Assembly (NCBI RefSeq): GCF_000247695.1
Contig: NW_004624880.1
Span: 2,924,829 to 2,988,828 of the forward strand
DNA length: 64,000 nucleotides
Direction of reading: 5' to 3'
Source: Heterocephalus glaber
Taxonomy: Eukaryota; Chordata; Mammalia; Rodentia; Bathyergidae
The translations under genes and the position numbers were made by a program. The notes below the pieces were generated by a model, which ran no database searches, had not been told where the DNA came from, and saw only the letters and a list, made by a program, of their open reading frames with translations. Numbering within the stretch: position 1 is the first letter of the stretch; every line of letters begins with the position of its first letter. This document shows positions 34,841-46,010 of the stretch, piece after piece.

Positions 34841-35600
34841 ATTTTGCCTGTGTAGCATCTGGATCACAATTGGATGTTCTAACCAGTCCAAAAGGAAAAA
34901 GACCTTTCTTCCCTCCTTATCTGTTTCCTTGATGCTCAGCCATTGATCCAGTGTCCCTTACATTCTCCAGACACCTGATGCTTCCTTCCTAAGAGGTATT
35001 TCTGAATTTGAAGGCCATTAGACACAACAGGTCCATCACTAATGGTCCTCAATTTTAGATCCATTTTTGTGGAAGGGAATCTGTGTTTTTGAAGCTTTCC
35101 TTGAATGCTTTGAATCCTTTTCATTCGTTTTCACTTGAGTTTATAACAAAATTTAAGCATTATCAGGGCAGTTTTACATACTTCATATTCAGCCCAAAGC
35201 CTGCACAGGTCTGAGAAATATTTATTGAGTCCATGATTTGTAATCTTATCATTGATTATCTTATCTTCTTTCTTTTCATCATCATCACCATGTTAGTGGT
35301 ACACAGGTTCTTTAGCTTAGGTTATTGTTGTTGGTTTTTTGTCTTTATTCCTGTAGTGTCTATGTTGTGTATGGAGAAAGAGGCCATGAAGTGCTGTGGT
35401 TTTGAATACAATGGAGTGTTAGGAATTTACACTATGTTCAGGCTTCCCAATGGTCCCTTCCAGAGCTCTCATCAACTTCAGGGAGGTAGTGGAATTTCAT
35501 AAAAATCAGTGGGGAATAGCTTCAGATAGGATTACTGAAAATGGGGTGAATTTATATTGTTCCCCTGGTCAGGGCTCCCTTGCCAGGACTTCTAGAAGTA
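34841..35600. other. Unique-looking non-coding DNA
   Basis: Nothing recognised. Confidence 0.35.
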
Positions 35601-35604
35601 ATGT

Positions 35605-35765
35605 GGAGCTGGGCATGGTGGGAAGCTGAGGTAAGAACATTGCAAATTAGAGCCCAGACTCAGCAACTTATCAACATAGCAAAACACTGTCACCAAATAA
35701 AAAATGAAAAAATGTCTGGGGATATAGCTCAGTGCAAAGTCCCTAGGTTCAATCTCTGTACTTCT
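35605..35765 (+). mobile_element. B1-dID composite SINE
   Basis: A deleted B1 head (GAGCTGGGCATGGTGGGAAGC, then ACTCAGCAACTTATCAACAT) runs through an A-rich linker into an ID-like tail (TCTGGGGATATAGCTCAGTG, then CCTAGGTTCAATCTCTGTAC). Dimeric B1-dID SINEs are known from several non-muroid rodents. Confidence 0.8.
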
Positions 35766-36295
35766 CTGCACCTCTCCCCAAGAGTCAATGTCACATGATG
35801 TGATGAGCCCAAGGCGTAAACAGATTTAGTTATTCCTTTTCCCTGCATGTATTATGGTCCATTAACCATGCTGAGCTCAGTTTCTTCATCCATAAAATGG
35901 AGTGAACCTAACCATGCAATCAGGATCTCAGAACTCCTATGCTGATGAAATCAGATAATATGTCACCAGATCACTCTGGTCATTCTGCATTTTCCTTATT
36001 TGGTTTCTATAACTGCATAATAGTAAAGAGCTTCCCACTAGCCCTCCTGGTTGTTTCTTCCATAGTTGGCATCATGCCCAATTCTCTCCTGTAGGCTCAG
36101 TCTGAGTCTCTCTGCCCTTATAGCAGCCTGTCCACTGTCCTCACAGCAGGGGAGAGCTGATCAATGCTCCTTCATGCTGTGCTCATTGCCCTGTCCTTAG
36201 GGTGGTCTGAGAATCCCATCCCCCCCCCCCTTTTTCCAGAGACAGAACATAGTCTAGACTCACCGGGCAGGAGGAAGTCAGAAAACCCTGTTCTT
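35766..36295. other. Non-coding DNA with a small MIR trace
   Basis: CAGTTTCTTCATCCATAAAA near 35880 is MIR-like. A C-run lies at 36221-36230. Confidence 0.3.
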
Positions 36296-36297
36296 TA

Positions 36298-36498
36298 TTT
36301 TTTTAAATTAAGTTTACTGGTACATTTTAGGTATACAATACAGTTACATTCATCATTGGGATCTTGTACCTTTACATGATGTATCTTGGTTCTTATTCTT
36401 TTCCGATTCCTCTGCCCTCCCTTCACCCCCTCAAATCTTCCCTATTTACAAAGACTTTGTTTCCATATTTTTCCTTCTCTAGTAGTTCTGATCCTTGC
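36298..36498 (-). mobile_element. LINE-1 3' UTR, short truncated copy
   Basis: Read in reverse it matches the 3' UTR of the L1 at 1-933: a purine-rich stretch, then the GTACC-(A/C)GTAAA terminus and A-rich tail, here TTTTTTTAAATTAAG and ACTGGTACATTTTAGG on the + strand. Confidence 0.88.
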
Positions 36499-36619
36499 TT
36501 CACTGATGGTTTTTCTAGGGCATGGGGGCATGGAAACATCACTTGGTTGCATGAGCTGCTCATTCTGTTTTGCAGAAACAGTAATATATTTGGTTTCCCA
36601 CTTACCTGCCAGAGTGGGT

Positions 36620-37960
36620 TAGAATGAATGAGACTAGATCTGTCTGGAGAAAGAGGTTATTTGGACATCCAGTCTGGTTTCCTCAAATAGGGCAGCAGAA
36701 AGTTGCCAGGGCTCCCCCAAAGGCCAGGCGAGCCCAGGAGACTGGAGCATTACGCTTTACTCAGACAGTGGAGACCACGCCTGTCTCCCCAAACAGCCCT
36801 GTGTGTGTCTGCCTTGATGATGCATTTGTGCCGGTCGGGGAGTTGGACCTGCAGCAGAAGCAAATGGTTGCCAGTCACCACTTTCCATACAGAGCATCAG
36901 CCATGCAGGCTTCTGACTCACACTACACTCACCTGCACTCCGAGACTCGGGCACAGGGAGCTCCGGCTTCCCAGTGTGCTTCCCTTAGTAATTACAGAGG
37001 CCCCCAACACTGCAGCTCACACAGAGCCTGGCCTTTGTGGCTGGAGTCGGACCCCAACACTCTGCTCCCCAATCGCATGCCCAGGGTGTGCACTGCCTTC
37101 TCTCATTCTCCTCCCACTGAGGCACTTCCCAGCTGAGTTCTGCCTTGCCATGCCCCACATCTCCCACAAGGGGGAGCCCCCGGAGGGCAACTGGGGCTGA
37201 GGAATTTTGGAAGCGCTGAAGTTTTCGACTCCTGTCCTGCAACTGGTTTTCACTCACCCAACGGTGAGATTTCTTTGTTGCAGTGTTGGAGTCTGAGATA
37301 ACACTGCCGGAAGCTGCAGGCGAGAACCTTAGCTCATTCTATCTTTTATTGTGTGTTGTTGTTTACCAGCATTCTAAACTAAGAAGGAAAAGTAATAAAG
37401 ACATGCAGGACTCACAGGCCCTGGATGAAGACTGCCAGCCTCAGACAGAACCAGCACGTCTGAGGGACAACCAGGAGGTGCCTTTGGCTGTGGAGCTCAG
37501 GTAGGAGCCTCGGAGGGGACAACGGGAGAGGGGTCCTCAGGGAGAGAGGCACAGAACTCCTCGTGGTGGGAAGATTGGATAGAGCAAAAACAGAGGGTGG
37601 GGAGAAGAGATTCAAGGGGGAAAAGCAGTGCAACGAGGCCTTAGGAGATCGAGGGAGAGAAGAGGGCAAAAGAAAAACAAAACAAAACAGGGTTTTGCCC
37701 GAAGGAGAGCAAATGAAATAAAACGGTCTCACAGTGCGGCCTGAAAGGCGACCACAGGCGGGCGGGAGAGGGAGGGAGGGAACCGAATCAGAGAATGAAA
37801 TTGGTTTGAAGTTGATTCCAACTCGGCCGCCCAGAAACTTCACAAGAAATGAGAGACTGGGAGATTGACAGCAAATACGCAGTTGCGTAAGAAACTCAAA
37901 GTGAGATTTGCCTCAGTGGCTCTAATCACGCCGGTTGCGTGTCACGGAGCCACACCTGCT
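36620..37960. promoter_or_regulatory. GC-rich block ending in a locally CpG-rich segment
   Basis: The sequence changes from AT-rich to GC-rich at about 36690. By eye there are about 20 CpG dinucleotides between 37440 and 37960, while most of the window is CpG-poor. No repeat is recognised. It overlaps two + frames (36624-37136 and 36703-37200) open simultaneously, which reflects base composition more than coding. Together with the exon candidate at 37370-37500 this is the best promoter/first-exon candidate of the window, but it may fall short of formal CpG-island thresholds. Confidence 0.4.
37370..37500 (+). other. Candidate exon in the CpG-rich block
   Basis: A pyrimidine/T-rich tract ending GTTTACCAG (37361-37369) precedes a 131-base segment followed by the consensus donor CAG|GTAGGAG at 37500/37501. 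The segment is open in the frame that runs from 37283 to a TAG just inside the putative intron. It contains an ATG at 37403 with G at -3, giving MQDSQALDEDCQPQ onward. No protein family is recognised. It could be a 5' UTR or lncRNA exon, or a chance pair of sites. Confidence 0.3.
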
Positions 37961-38079
37961 CTAGACTTTGAACTAAACTCCAAGGAATTCTGGTCCGCTG
38001 ACCTTTTCAGGTCATCTCCACTGTGAACTCATGTTTCCCACTTTCCCTTTCTTCCTTCACATCTCCCACCGTTGCTCTA

Positions 38080-38310
38080 GGTAATGGGCTAAGAGTCAGA
38101 AATTCTATGTTCTAGTCCAGGATTTTCCGCTTATTGGTGAGATTAGTTTAAGAAAGGAAACACTGGTATTTCCTTTTCCTTTGTCTATAGAAGGGAGATA
38201 ATAATATATTACTGATGAGCTTTACAGGATTTTTCTGAGGTTTGAATAAGTAAGATAATGTGAATAAATGTTCTTAATAGATTATAATTGCTAGCTAAAT
38301 AAAAGTTGGC
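38080..38310 (+). repeat. MIR SINE
   Basis: GGGCTAAGAGTCAGAAATTC head, AGAAGGGAGATAATAATATA core and TTGAATAAGTAAGATAATG tail. Confidence 0.75.
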
Positions 38311-38383
38311 ATTAATAATAATTAATCAGTTAATATACTCTTACTACTCTCAGCAGGGGATTGCCTGTTAAGCTTTGGAGAAA

Positions 38384-38439
38384 TACACACACACACACCC
38401 TACACACACATATACACACACGCACACACCCACACACAG
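38384..38439. repeat. Imperfect CA microsatellite
   Basis: ACACAC runs with CCC/CG interruptions. Confidence 0.9.
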
Positions 38440-39383
38440 ACTGTTCTACTATTTGTGGGAAAATTTAAATACATAGCTCCCCATTTCCACAGCACTTTCA
38501 GAGCTTCTCTTTGGCAGTTCAGTGGGAAACATTGTATTCTTCGTCTTTTAGCTTTGGATGCTCTTTTTCCGGGTGTCAGCTACATTTTTCTATTTCTCAA
38601 ACTGCGAATTGTGATTGATGGTGCCTGCTTGGCTACCTGGGAGAGAGTTATCCCTGTCCTGGATGCTGCCCACAGAGAAAGGTCACATAGTGTCTCAGCC
38701 ATGGCCAGATACATGTGCTTGGAAGAAGCAAATGAGAGGCTGAGTTAGTCCCCACTGATACATTCCCTATCTAGAGTGTTTTTAATGGATCACTTGTCAG
38801 TTTTCCTTTGAAATGTCTCAGATGGGAAATTGGGCTGTGCACTCTTGGTCAGACTTACGAAGATTTGCCTTTGACACCTGTAACCATATTTGCCCTTCCC
38901 TCAGGTCCCTGCAGCGGGTGTTCGGGGAAGGCAGTGTAGAGCATGGGGCAAAGAGTTCATCTTCTCTTCATCAGTCAACTGAAGTTGTCTCCACCCTTCC
39001 CTCCTGCACCCACATGCATCCTCAAGGAGCACATGACAATGTTCCTGCATGCACCGACCATGCACACCTCTCATGTGCTATGTCATCATAGTCTTGCTGC
39101 GTGCTTCTTTCTAGTGATTTGCTCACATTCCACAATCCAAATTATTTTAAAAGCCCCCCCCCCCGCAGTTGTTAGTGTATTCTCCTACTCCTTTTCATTT
39201 CCACCAATCAACTGATGGGTAGATCAAATATTTATAGAGATTCTAATTTTAACTCATATACCTACTCACCTTTAAAAAATTAGAATCCTATCTAAATCAC
39301 ATGTATAGATGCACAGTACATCTAAGACTATTTCTAGTTTTCTAAAATCACCAAGCACATATATACATCTCTTCTCCTTTCAG

Positions 39384-39384
<1 letters not shown>
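38440..39384. other. Unique-looking non-coding DNA
   Basis: A C-run lies at 39154-39164. Short open frames lack motifs. Confidence 0.35.

Positions 39385-39422
<38 letters not shown>
39385..39422. repeat. CA microsatellite
   Basis: An uninterrupted CA run of about 19 units, likely polymorphic. Confidence 0.95.
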
Positions 39423-39426
<4 letters not shown>

Positions 39427-40240
39427 ATTTAATACAAAATACATGCAAATGTATATTTCAGCAGAAAACATAGGTAATATCACATGTCATTCTCATTTAG
39501 AAAGCAAGTTGGGTGGGGAAAGGAGCAAACACTGTATCAACACTTCAACTATTTTAGTGTGTAGAAGTGACCACCACACACAATTCATGTGATTAAAAAA
39601 ATCATGGATCAATTTCTGCCCTGTTTCTAGTAATGGATATCAATATCTTGCCTCTGTTGTTAGGCTGTCAGCAGCTTCAGGTATTTTTAAATGAGTTTTT
39701 TTAAAAAAATACATTTGCAAAGTCAATTATTTTGAATCTCATCTGAGGCAATTAAAAAACATCCTGACATTTAAGGTGATATTTTTTCCCAAGTAAAATA
39801 ATTATAAATAATACTAATTATGAACAAATCATTCAGTTACTCTCAGTCTGGTTCAACCTTTAGGTTAATAAACCAATCCATTAAAATTCATCTTTCTCAA
39901 AGGACCAATTTGTTAAAAAAATATAGCGACCTTTCGCCACAAGTATGATTGATATTTTCTTTAACAATAATCAGAGCTGTCTTTCCCAGAAGAGAGTGTG
40001 GTCAGTTGGTAGGTATAAAAAACTAGGGTTCTTTGAGCTTCTCTCAGTAACACTTCATAGATAGGCGCAAAATATTGTTGGTGATCATGAAGAAGGAAGG
40101 CAATGATAATGTACAAAATTAAAAGTCTGATCTCAAAAAAAAGTATCTGAAAGTCTCACCCAACCCAACAATACCACTCTTCATGCCAGGAAGAGTTTAG
40201 ATATTTCCCTCTGCCTCCAGTGTTCTTACCAGATGTATAG
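39423..40240. other. Repeat-free AT-rich DNA
   Basis: No repeat recognised. 39590-40010 resembles conserved non-coding DNA in feel (AATTA/ATTAA words, GCTGTCAGCAGCTTCAGG), without proof. Confidence 0.3.
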
Positions 40241-40460
40241 GGTAGGGATTTGCAAATATGGCCCGTGGACCAGCTCCAGCATACCATTTGTTTCTGTAGA
40301 TAAAGTTTCATTGGCATAAGGCTCTATCCATTTATGTATTGCCTGTGATTGCATTTCTACAAAGGCAGAGTTGAGTAGTTAAAACAGAGACCAAATGGCC
40401 TGCAAAGCCTAAAATACTCATTATCGAGCCCCTAAAAACATTTTCCAACCCTTAGTATGG
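40241..40460 (+). mobile_element. hAT-type DNA transposon MITE, family name uncertain
   Basis: GGATTTGCAAATATGGCCCG, TTTCTGTAGATAAAGTTTCATTG, GGCAGAGTTGAGTAGTTAAA, ACAGAGACCAAATGGCCTGC and AAAGCCTAAAATACTCATTA form a well-known mammalian MITE pattern with short inverted ends. Confidence 0.7.
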
Positions 40461-41480
40461 GGTAATAAAAAGTCGTCTTTGAATTTACAAAAGCAACTAA
40501 CATCTGATGGGTCTTTTAGAATTGATAAAGTCTGATCATTATGTTGTATTGCAGCAAGTGGTAGGCTTACATAAGTGATGAAAAAATGGTAAGTTTTTCA
40601 CTCAGTCATTAAATGGTGTCAGTAGGACTTGGCCTCTGAAAATGCCCTGTGGCAGCTTAGAGAAAGTAAAAGAAAGGGATATCAATTGCACCAGTGCCAC
40701 CCAGCTCTCTCATCACCTGGATGTAGTCATTGCCAAGAGATAACAGAAGAAGCAAAACTCTTGACACGCTGTTCCTCCGTATCTGACTGGGACCTGGCTG
40801 ATCTTGGCCTTGTCTTCTATATCGTTCTCATAACCAGTGTTACAAATAGAAAGGAAAGCAAAGGGCTTTGCAGTCAAACAAAGCTAAGCTTATTACACCA
40901 GCTCTCACTTATCCATCTGCCCTGAAGTTGACACTGTGGCATGAACAGAAAATAACAGAAAAGTCTTTGTTTTTGGCATACACTATCTTTTAAAAACTTT
41001 GCTTTTTGGAACAGCAGATCCCCTTTTAATTACTTTTCTTTATTCAAGTTAATATCAAAACTGTATCTCTCCTCATGAACTTGTGACATCTATTAACAAA
41101 CTAAGCCATAGGGAGCTACACATATCAGTGGAAGGAAGCCTGGAATAAAACCTTGCCTTTGAGATTCATAGATACATAAAACAATAATTGTTTGTTGAGA
41201 CCAAAGATTTTTTTAAACTTATATTTTCATGGAAAAGAGGAGATGGATTATATGAGAGAGCAAGGAATAATAAAATTCTACATTGAGTCTTTTCTGATGA
41301 TTCCAAGACAAAGATGGAGGCTTAAATAACTGAATGAATTTAATTTTCCAATCAACCAACATTTATTTTGAGTCTTCACTTGGACCTCTAGAAGTTGAAA
41401 AACTAAGGTTCAGATTTCTTTATGGAGTGATTGATTAGAGGATCAGACATGTACATGTGTTTATGATACACATTAGAAGT
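40461..41480. other. Unique-looking non-coding DNA
   Basis: A 98-codon open frame (40629-40925) shows no motif. Confidence 0.3.
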
Positions 41481-41486
41481 CAGTAG

Positions 41487-41650
41487 TGGAGCTGGGCATG
41501 GTGGCACATGCCTGTAATCTCAACACTCTGGGAAGCTGAGGCAAGAGGAGTTTGAATTTGAGCTTTACCCGGGGAATTTAGCAACTTAGTGAGATCCTAG
41601 TTCTAAGTAAAAAAATGTAAAAGGACTGGGCATGTAGCTTAGTCTTGGAT
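41487..41650 (+). mobile_element. B1-dID composite SINE, tail truncated
   Basis: B1 head GAGCTGGGCATGGTGGCACA, CTGTAATCTCAACACTCTGG and GGGAAGCTGAGGCAAGAGG is followed by an A-rich linker and a partial ID (GGACTGGGCATGTAGCTTAG). Confidence 0.88.
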
Positions 41651-41654
41651 AGAA

Positions 41655-42000
41655 AGGAACAGTGTCATAGAGCAGAGCGAAGGATAAAGTTTGTACATGC
41701 TCAGGAAGCCATTCATTTTATGTGGAGCTTATGCTTACTGGGGATGGAGGAAGATAAATTGAGTGAAGTAGGTTGGACCCTTAAGGAGGGTCTTGGATTA
41801 CAGGTTAAGAAGTTTGGTCTTCATTCTGTAGATGGTGAAGCTTATTGCATATTTGTGCACAGGAGAATTACATGGTGGTACCTCTGATTGGGATCGGAGT
41901 GTAACAGATGTTTGATAAGAAATTGGAGGGAGATATTCAGTTAGAGGCAAGATTAGAAAGTAATACCTCACCTTGTGCTCCAATAGCAAGACTGCTGGTC
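41655..42000 (+). repeat. Probable old L1M-type relic
   Basis: GGAAGCCATTCATTTTATGT, TTGGTCTTCATTCTGTAGAT and GAGAATTACATGGTGGTACC follow the old-L1 UTR order loosely. Confidence 0.4.
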
Positions 42001-43495
42001 TATCATGACCCCAACTATTGCAGGTTAGAGCACTGGGTGAGGGCTTTCTGAGGGCATTTATTTAATGGCATGCCAGTGGCATTTATTCACAAAACCAAAA
42101 AGCAATTTGGGCCAGCAATAGGGGTTTTGGTTACTTCCTCAGACAGGATGCAGTTTGGGTAATTATACACATGATTCATCGAGGTCGGGAAACAAATCCT
42201 CCACAAACACACACCCCTCCCCTCGAAACCCAGTGACTCATGGCTGCTTCAGTTTCATCCATAGAACCCTCTGGAGACTGGGCAGAATTTGAGGTATGAA
42301 GTTAAATCATAAATCTTTACCATTCAGAGTTACAAGGGAAACATTTTTGTGTATTCTTTGGTTCGAGGAAAACATTTAGAGAATTTCTCCTGTTTTAGGC
42401 ACAAAGAATATGGTGTTGTAAAACATAGCTTCTGCCATAAAATATCCTCCAATTTAGTTGATAAAATAGATATAAAGAATCAAACTATTCCATAAGTATT
42501 ATAATAGAGAAATACAAGCAATACTAAGGGATCAGAGGAAAGACCCTTACAGCTTTGTGGGGATGGACATTGGAGTTGGGTCTTAGAGAACAGGTATTCA
42601 TCATTCTTCACTTACTAATTTAATAAGTAATTACCAACCACTTACTATGGCAGCCACTGTTATAGGCATGAGATTTCATGCTTTTCTGAAACTTAATGAC
42701 AGGATCTGGATATTAAACCTGCAGAGGTCACAGGTTAGGTGTTATCATTTAACAATAGTTAAGAAGACTATGTATCTTCTAGCAACTTTGACTTCTTAAG
42801 GGTAAAGTATAGCTGGGAATAAACCAAATAAACATACTCCTTCAGGAGGGATTTTCCATTCTTAATAAAGGAATATGGGGGGGGAGAGAAAGAGATAGAA
42901 TCTTGTCAAGAATAATGTATATAAGAAAGAAGCATCAATCTAGCCCCTTGGGAAAGAATGGATAAAGAAACCTCAGGTTTGGGGGTACCCAATTGGCCTG
43001 AATTAGGATGGGCAAATAGCTCTGGTGTTTTTTGGCTGGAAATACATAAGATAGTTATCATTCATAGGGGACAGCACAGAGATTCTTAGCACTGAGCATC
43101 CAGACATTGTGACTTTGTAATGTCTATCAGGCAAAAGGAATCAACGATTCAGGACTTTGAGTACAGTGGTTTAGACTTACTTATATTTTTTTCTGTACCT
43201 TTAATCTGACTGTTCTGTAATGGCCCAGTGCCATGAAGATAAAAACTTGACACTGGCCACTTCCTAGCTTAAGTAATATTTAGGTCAAATTCTATAACAG
43301 CCATCTCTGGCTTGGAGGTCATACTTGATTCTCATTTTATCAGGTTGTCTAAAATAACCAGGTCATGAGGTGGTTATTGTTATGGTACTCATTGGGATAA
43401 GATTTGACCTATATAAGGAAAAGAACTAGGACAGAAATAGCTCTTCAGTTCAGTTCATCACAGACTTGGAGAAACCCAGAATAAGCATAAGCAAT
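42001..43495. other. Unique-looking non-coding DNA
   Basis: Contains a G-run (42877-42885) and a TGACTCATGGCTGC AP-1/MAF-like word near 42235. Nothing else recognised. Confidence 0.3.
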
Positions 43496-43496
43496 C

Positions 43497-43580
43497 ACAG
43501 AATCATAGAACTGGAAGAGACTCAAGGTGATTTAAGGTGATCCTGGTACCTGCCTCTGGGCAGATATATACCTGTCTGGA
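43497..43580 (+). repeat. Ancient CR1/L3- or L2-like relic
   Basis: AGAATCATAGAACTGGAAGA followed by GACTCAAGGTGATTTAAGG is a recognisable ancient-LINE word order; the family is uncertain. Confidence 0.4.
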
Positions 43581-44105
43581 AAGTTAATATAAATTCTAGA
43601 ACTCATTATTTTAACAAATGTTAAAAAACCTATGTGTTCTGAATAGCATAGTTCCCTCCAGGGCAGTTATGCTGCCTAGCCTTGGGCAAAACATCTTTGA
43701 AGCTCCTATTTGACAGTAGACCTCAGAACCTATAGCATATTATTTTAATATACTTAGTGGGAGAAAATGGTTGTCTTTGGAGGATATTGTGTGTTTTCAA
43801 AGATAACCAAGTGCCATCTCTAATTGATTTATTTCATGAGACCATTTTTATAATTAAAAATGAATTTAAATGCAACTAGAAAATTGTGAGATGATAATTT
43901 TTGCTTGCCTTGTAACTGGATCAAAAAGAACTTACCAGAAATTTAAAAACTAATAAATATGTATTCTCCCAGGTGGCCAATTTGAGGTCTATAGGCACCA
44001 ATAAGTCATGGTGTTTTTCACTCTGCTTGGTGAACTATTTAAAGTTAAGGAGCATTTTTGCCTCCAGATCCTTATCTACCACAGAATCAGGAGCATGTAT
44101 GGGCT
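43581..44105. other. Unique-looking non-coding DNA
   Basis: Nothing recognised. Confidence 0.35.
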
Positions 44106-44106
44106 T

Positions 44107-44203
44107 ATTTTTTTTTTTTTTTTTTTTGTACCAGGGATTGAACTCAGGTACTCGTGCTTTCGAGGCAAGTGGCAGAAACACTGAGCTAAATCCCTGGTGC
44201 TGT
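44107..44203 (-). mobile_element. ID-type tRNA-derived SINE
   Basis: A 19-base T-run at 44109-44127, then GTACCAGGGATTGAACTCAG, CTTTCGAGGCAAGTGGC and ACACTGAGCTAAATCCCTGG. The long unbroken tail suggests a relatively recent insertion. Confidence 0.92.
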
Positions 44204-45175
44204 GCTAATTTTTGAGTGAATCCAAAAATACCAAGGTCATTACTTCATAGCTATGAATTCTTTGTCCATCTTGATTTCTTTCACCAAATATGAATTCTAT
44301 GATCACCTCTTACCTTGAGGTAAGGAAATAGCAAAGAAATAGCAAATAGCAAGGAAAGCAGTCTCTGTGGGATAGAACAACTATTCTGGGGGAAAAGTTC
44401 TGGGTCTATGTGAACTGTTACGAGTAGAATAGGTAGTTTTAACATAGGGGCTTAAGCTTTGTTTCCAACTTTAAATAAAGGGATGGAAGCAGATGATGGG
44501 AAAAGGTCCATTGAAGAATACAATCTCAAGCAGCCCCTTTTCACCTATTTCTTGGTCTTAGTGTTGGTCAGAAACCTTGTGCCTATAAGTGACAGCTTGA
44601 TTTAATTTAGGTAAAGAAATAAAAAACAGTCAAACTCTGGGAAGTTCAAGGTATGCCAGATTCCAGAAATTACCAGAATTGGGGCCTCTCATTCTTCCTT
44701 TCATTTTGTCCTTGGCTTCTCTCACTGGGACATCTTTATTGTCTCACATTTGCTTCCCAGGAGACCGAAGGTATTTTCAAATCCTCGAGGAAGTCCTCTG
44801 AGCCAGGAAAAAGAGATAACATGATTAGAACCACCACGCTAGGTAGAGTAGGTCAGGGCCTTCAAAGAAAACACTGCTATACTGTACAGTTGAAATAAAA
44901 TTGAGCCCCTCTGGAGCCTGTCTTCCCCTAGCCACCCATTCCCACTCTACTCTTAGCTCCATGGACTTTATTTGATAACTTTTTGTTCTTCTTTCAAAAC
45001 CCCATCTAATGCTTTCTGTGAGATCTGACTGGGCAGTCCAGTTCCTTCCCGGCTTGGTTTCACCTGTGCCAGGGAAGCTCAACTTATCACGGTGCTTGTT
45101 AGGGCCTCTTTACAGGTTTTTCACCATGAAGACCAACTGCCTTAATTGGTTTTATGTTACTTTATTTCTTCACTT
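44204..45175. other. Non-coding DNA
   Basis: A small tandem array of AAATAGC(A) words lies at 44323-44360. 44900-45070 is pyrimidine-rich and may be an L2 relic. Confidence 0.3.
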
Positions 45176-45179
45176 GTAC

Positions 45180-45420
45180 ACTTACCAATTGTTGAAAGCC
45201 TCCTATGTGCTATATTCTGGGGACTGCAAGAGAAATAACATAGGATTCCTGTTTTCAAGGTGATCAAGGTCAAGGGGAAACTTGATAAACAGACACTTGC
45301 TATAGAATACAGTAGGCTGAGCAGTGGGTGTTATCAGAAAATATAGAAGAGCCTCCTTCCTGATTGCAGATAGTGAAGGTCAGAATGAGTTTCCTGAAGT
45401 GAAAAGGGCTGCCTTGGCCT
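45180..45420 (+). repeat. Old L1M-type 3' UTR relic
   Basis: GAAAGCCTCCTATGTGCTAT, GATAAACAGACACTTGCTAT and AATGAGTTTCCTGAAGTGAA occur in family order. Confidence 0.55.
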
Positions 45421-45430
45421 GTGCTGTGAG

Positions 45431-45495
45431 TCAATTAGCAATAATTGCACCTTAGATAAACCTCATTGGGTGCAATACTGCCACTGTGCAAAGCC
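45431..45495 (-). pseudogene. U4 spliceosomal snRNA pseudogene, 3'-truncated
   Basis: Read on the minus strand from 45495, the sequence gives GGCTTTGCACAGTGGCAGTA, then CCAATGAGGTTTATC, then ATTATTGCTAATTGA. This corresponds to about the first 65 nt of U4 snRNA, including the stem II region that pairs with U6 and the 5' stem-loop that binds the 15.5K protein. Differences cluster at CpG-derived positions (GCGCAG to GCACAG, GCGCGATT to GGTGCAATT). The remaining 80 or so bases, including the Sm site, are absent, so it cannot make a functional RNA. Such 3'-truncated snRNA copies are typical retrotransposed pseudogenes. Confidence 0.85.
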
Positions 45496-45799
45496 TGTGC
45501 CAAGTCTTGTTGAATGGGATTGAGCCTGGTTGGGTAGGGGCTGGAGAGAGGATCATTCTCTGTGATAATAACAGCATATAAGAGAGTTAGAGAATACTAG
45601 AAAGTGTAATATATTAAGATGCTTCTATTGGATTAGGATATGTAAGTCATAAAATATGAAATGACTGGAAAATAAGACAGTTCCAATAAAGTAGTAACTT
45701 TACAGAATAGTGCACTAGGAGTATAGAAAAAATTAAGATCATTGTGAACTTATTGTGGAGATCTGTCAGAAAATGTGTGGTTTTGACTAATTTCTTGAG

Positions 45800-46010
45800 G
45801 AGTCGATAGTGCTAAATATTAAATCAAAAAGTCTGGGTTTTGATCTTACTCTGCCAAGTGTTAGGTGGGTGATAGATTCTCCATCTCTAATTTCTATATC
45901 ATAAAACAAAGACATTAAAATCCATCTTGCAGAGTTTTACTGAGAATAAGGTGTGTAAATGAAAGTACTTAGTAAACTAAAAGCATTATAGAAATAAATT
46001 ATCCTTTAAA
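45800..46010 (+). repeat. MIR SINE
   Basis: AGTCTGGGTTTTGATCTTAC head, CTGCCAAGTGTTAGGTGGGT core and AGTACTTAGTAAACTAAAAG tail. Confidence 0.75.

Noticed and set aside
36624..37200. Two overlapping + frames of 170 and 165 codons
   Set aside because: Both frames being open over the same GC-rich sequence indicates base composition, not a gene; no domain is visible.
38384..39422. CRISPR-like repeated spacing of CA blocks
   Set aside because: These are simple CA microsatellites with no repeat/spacer structure, in a mammalian genome.
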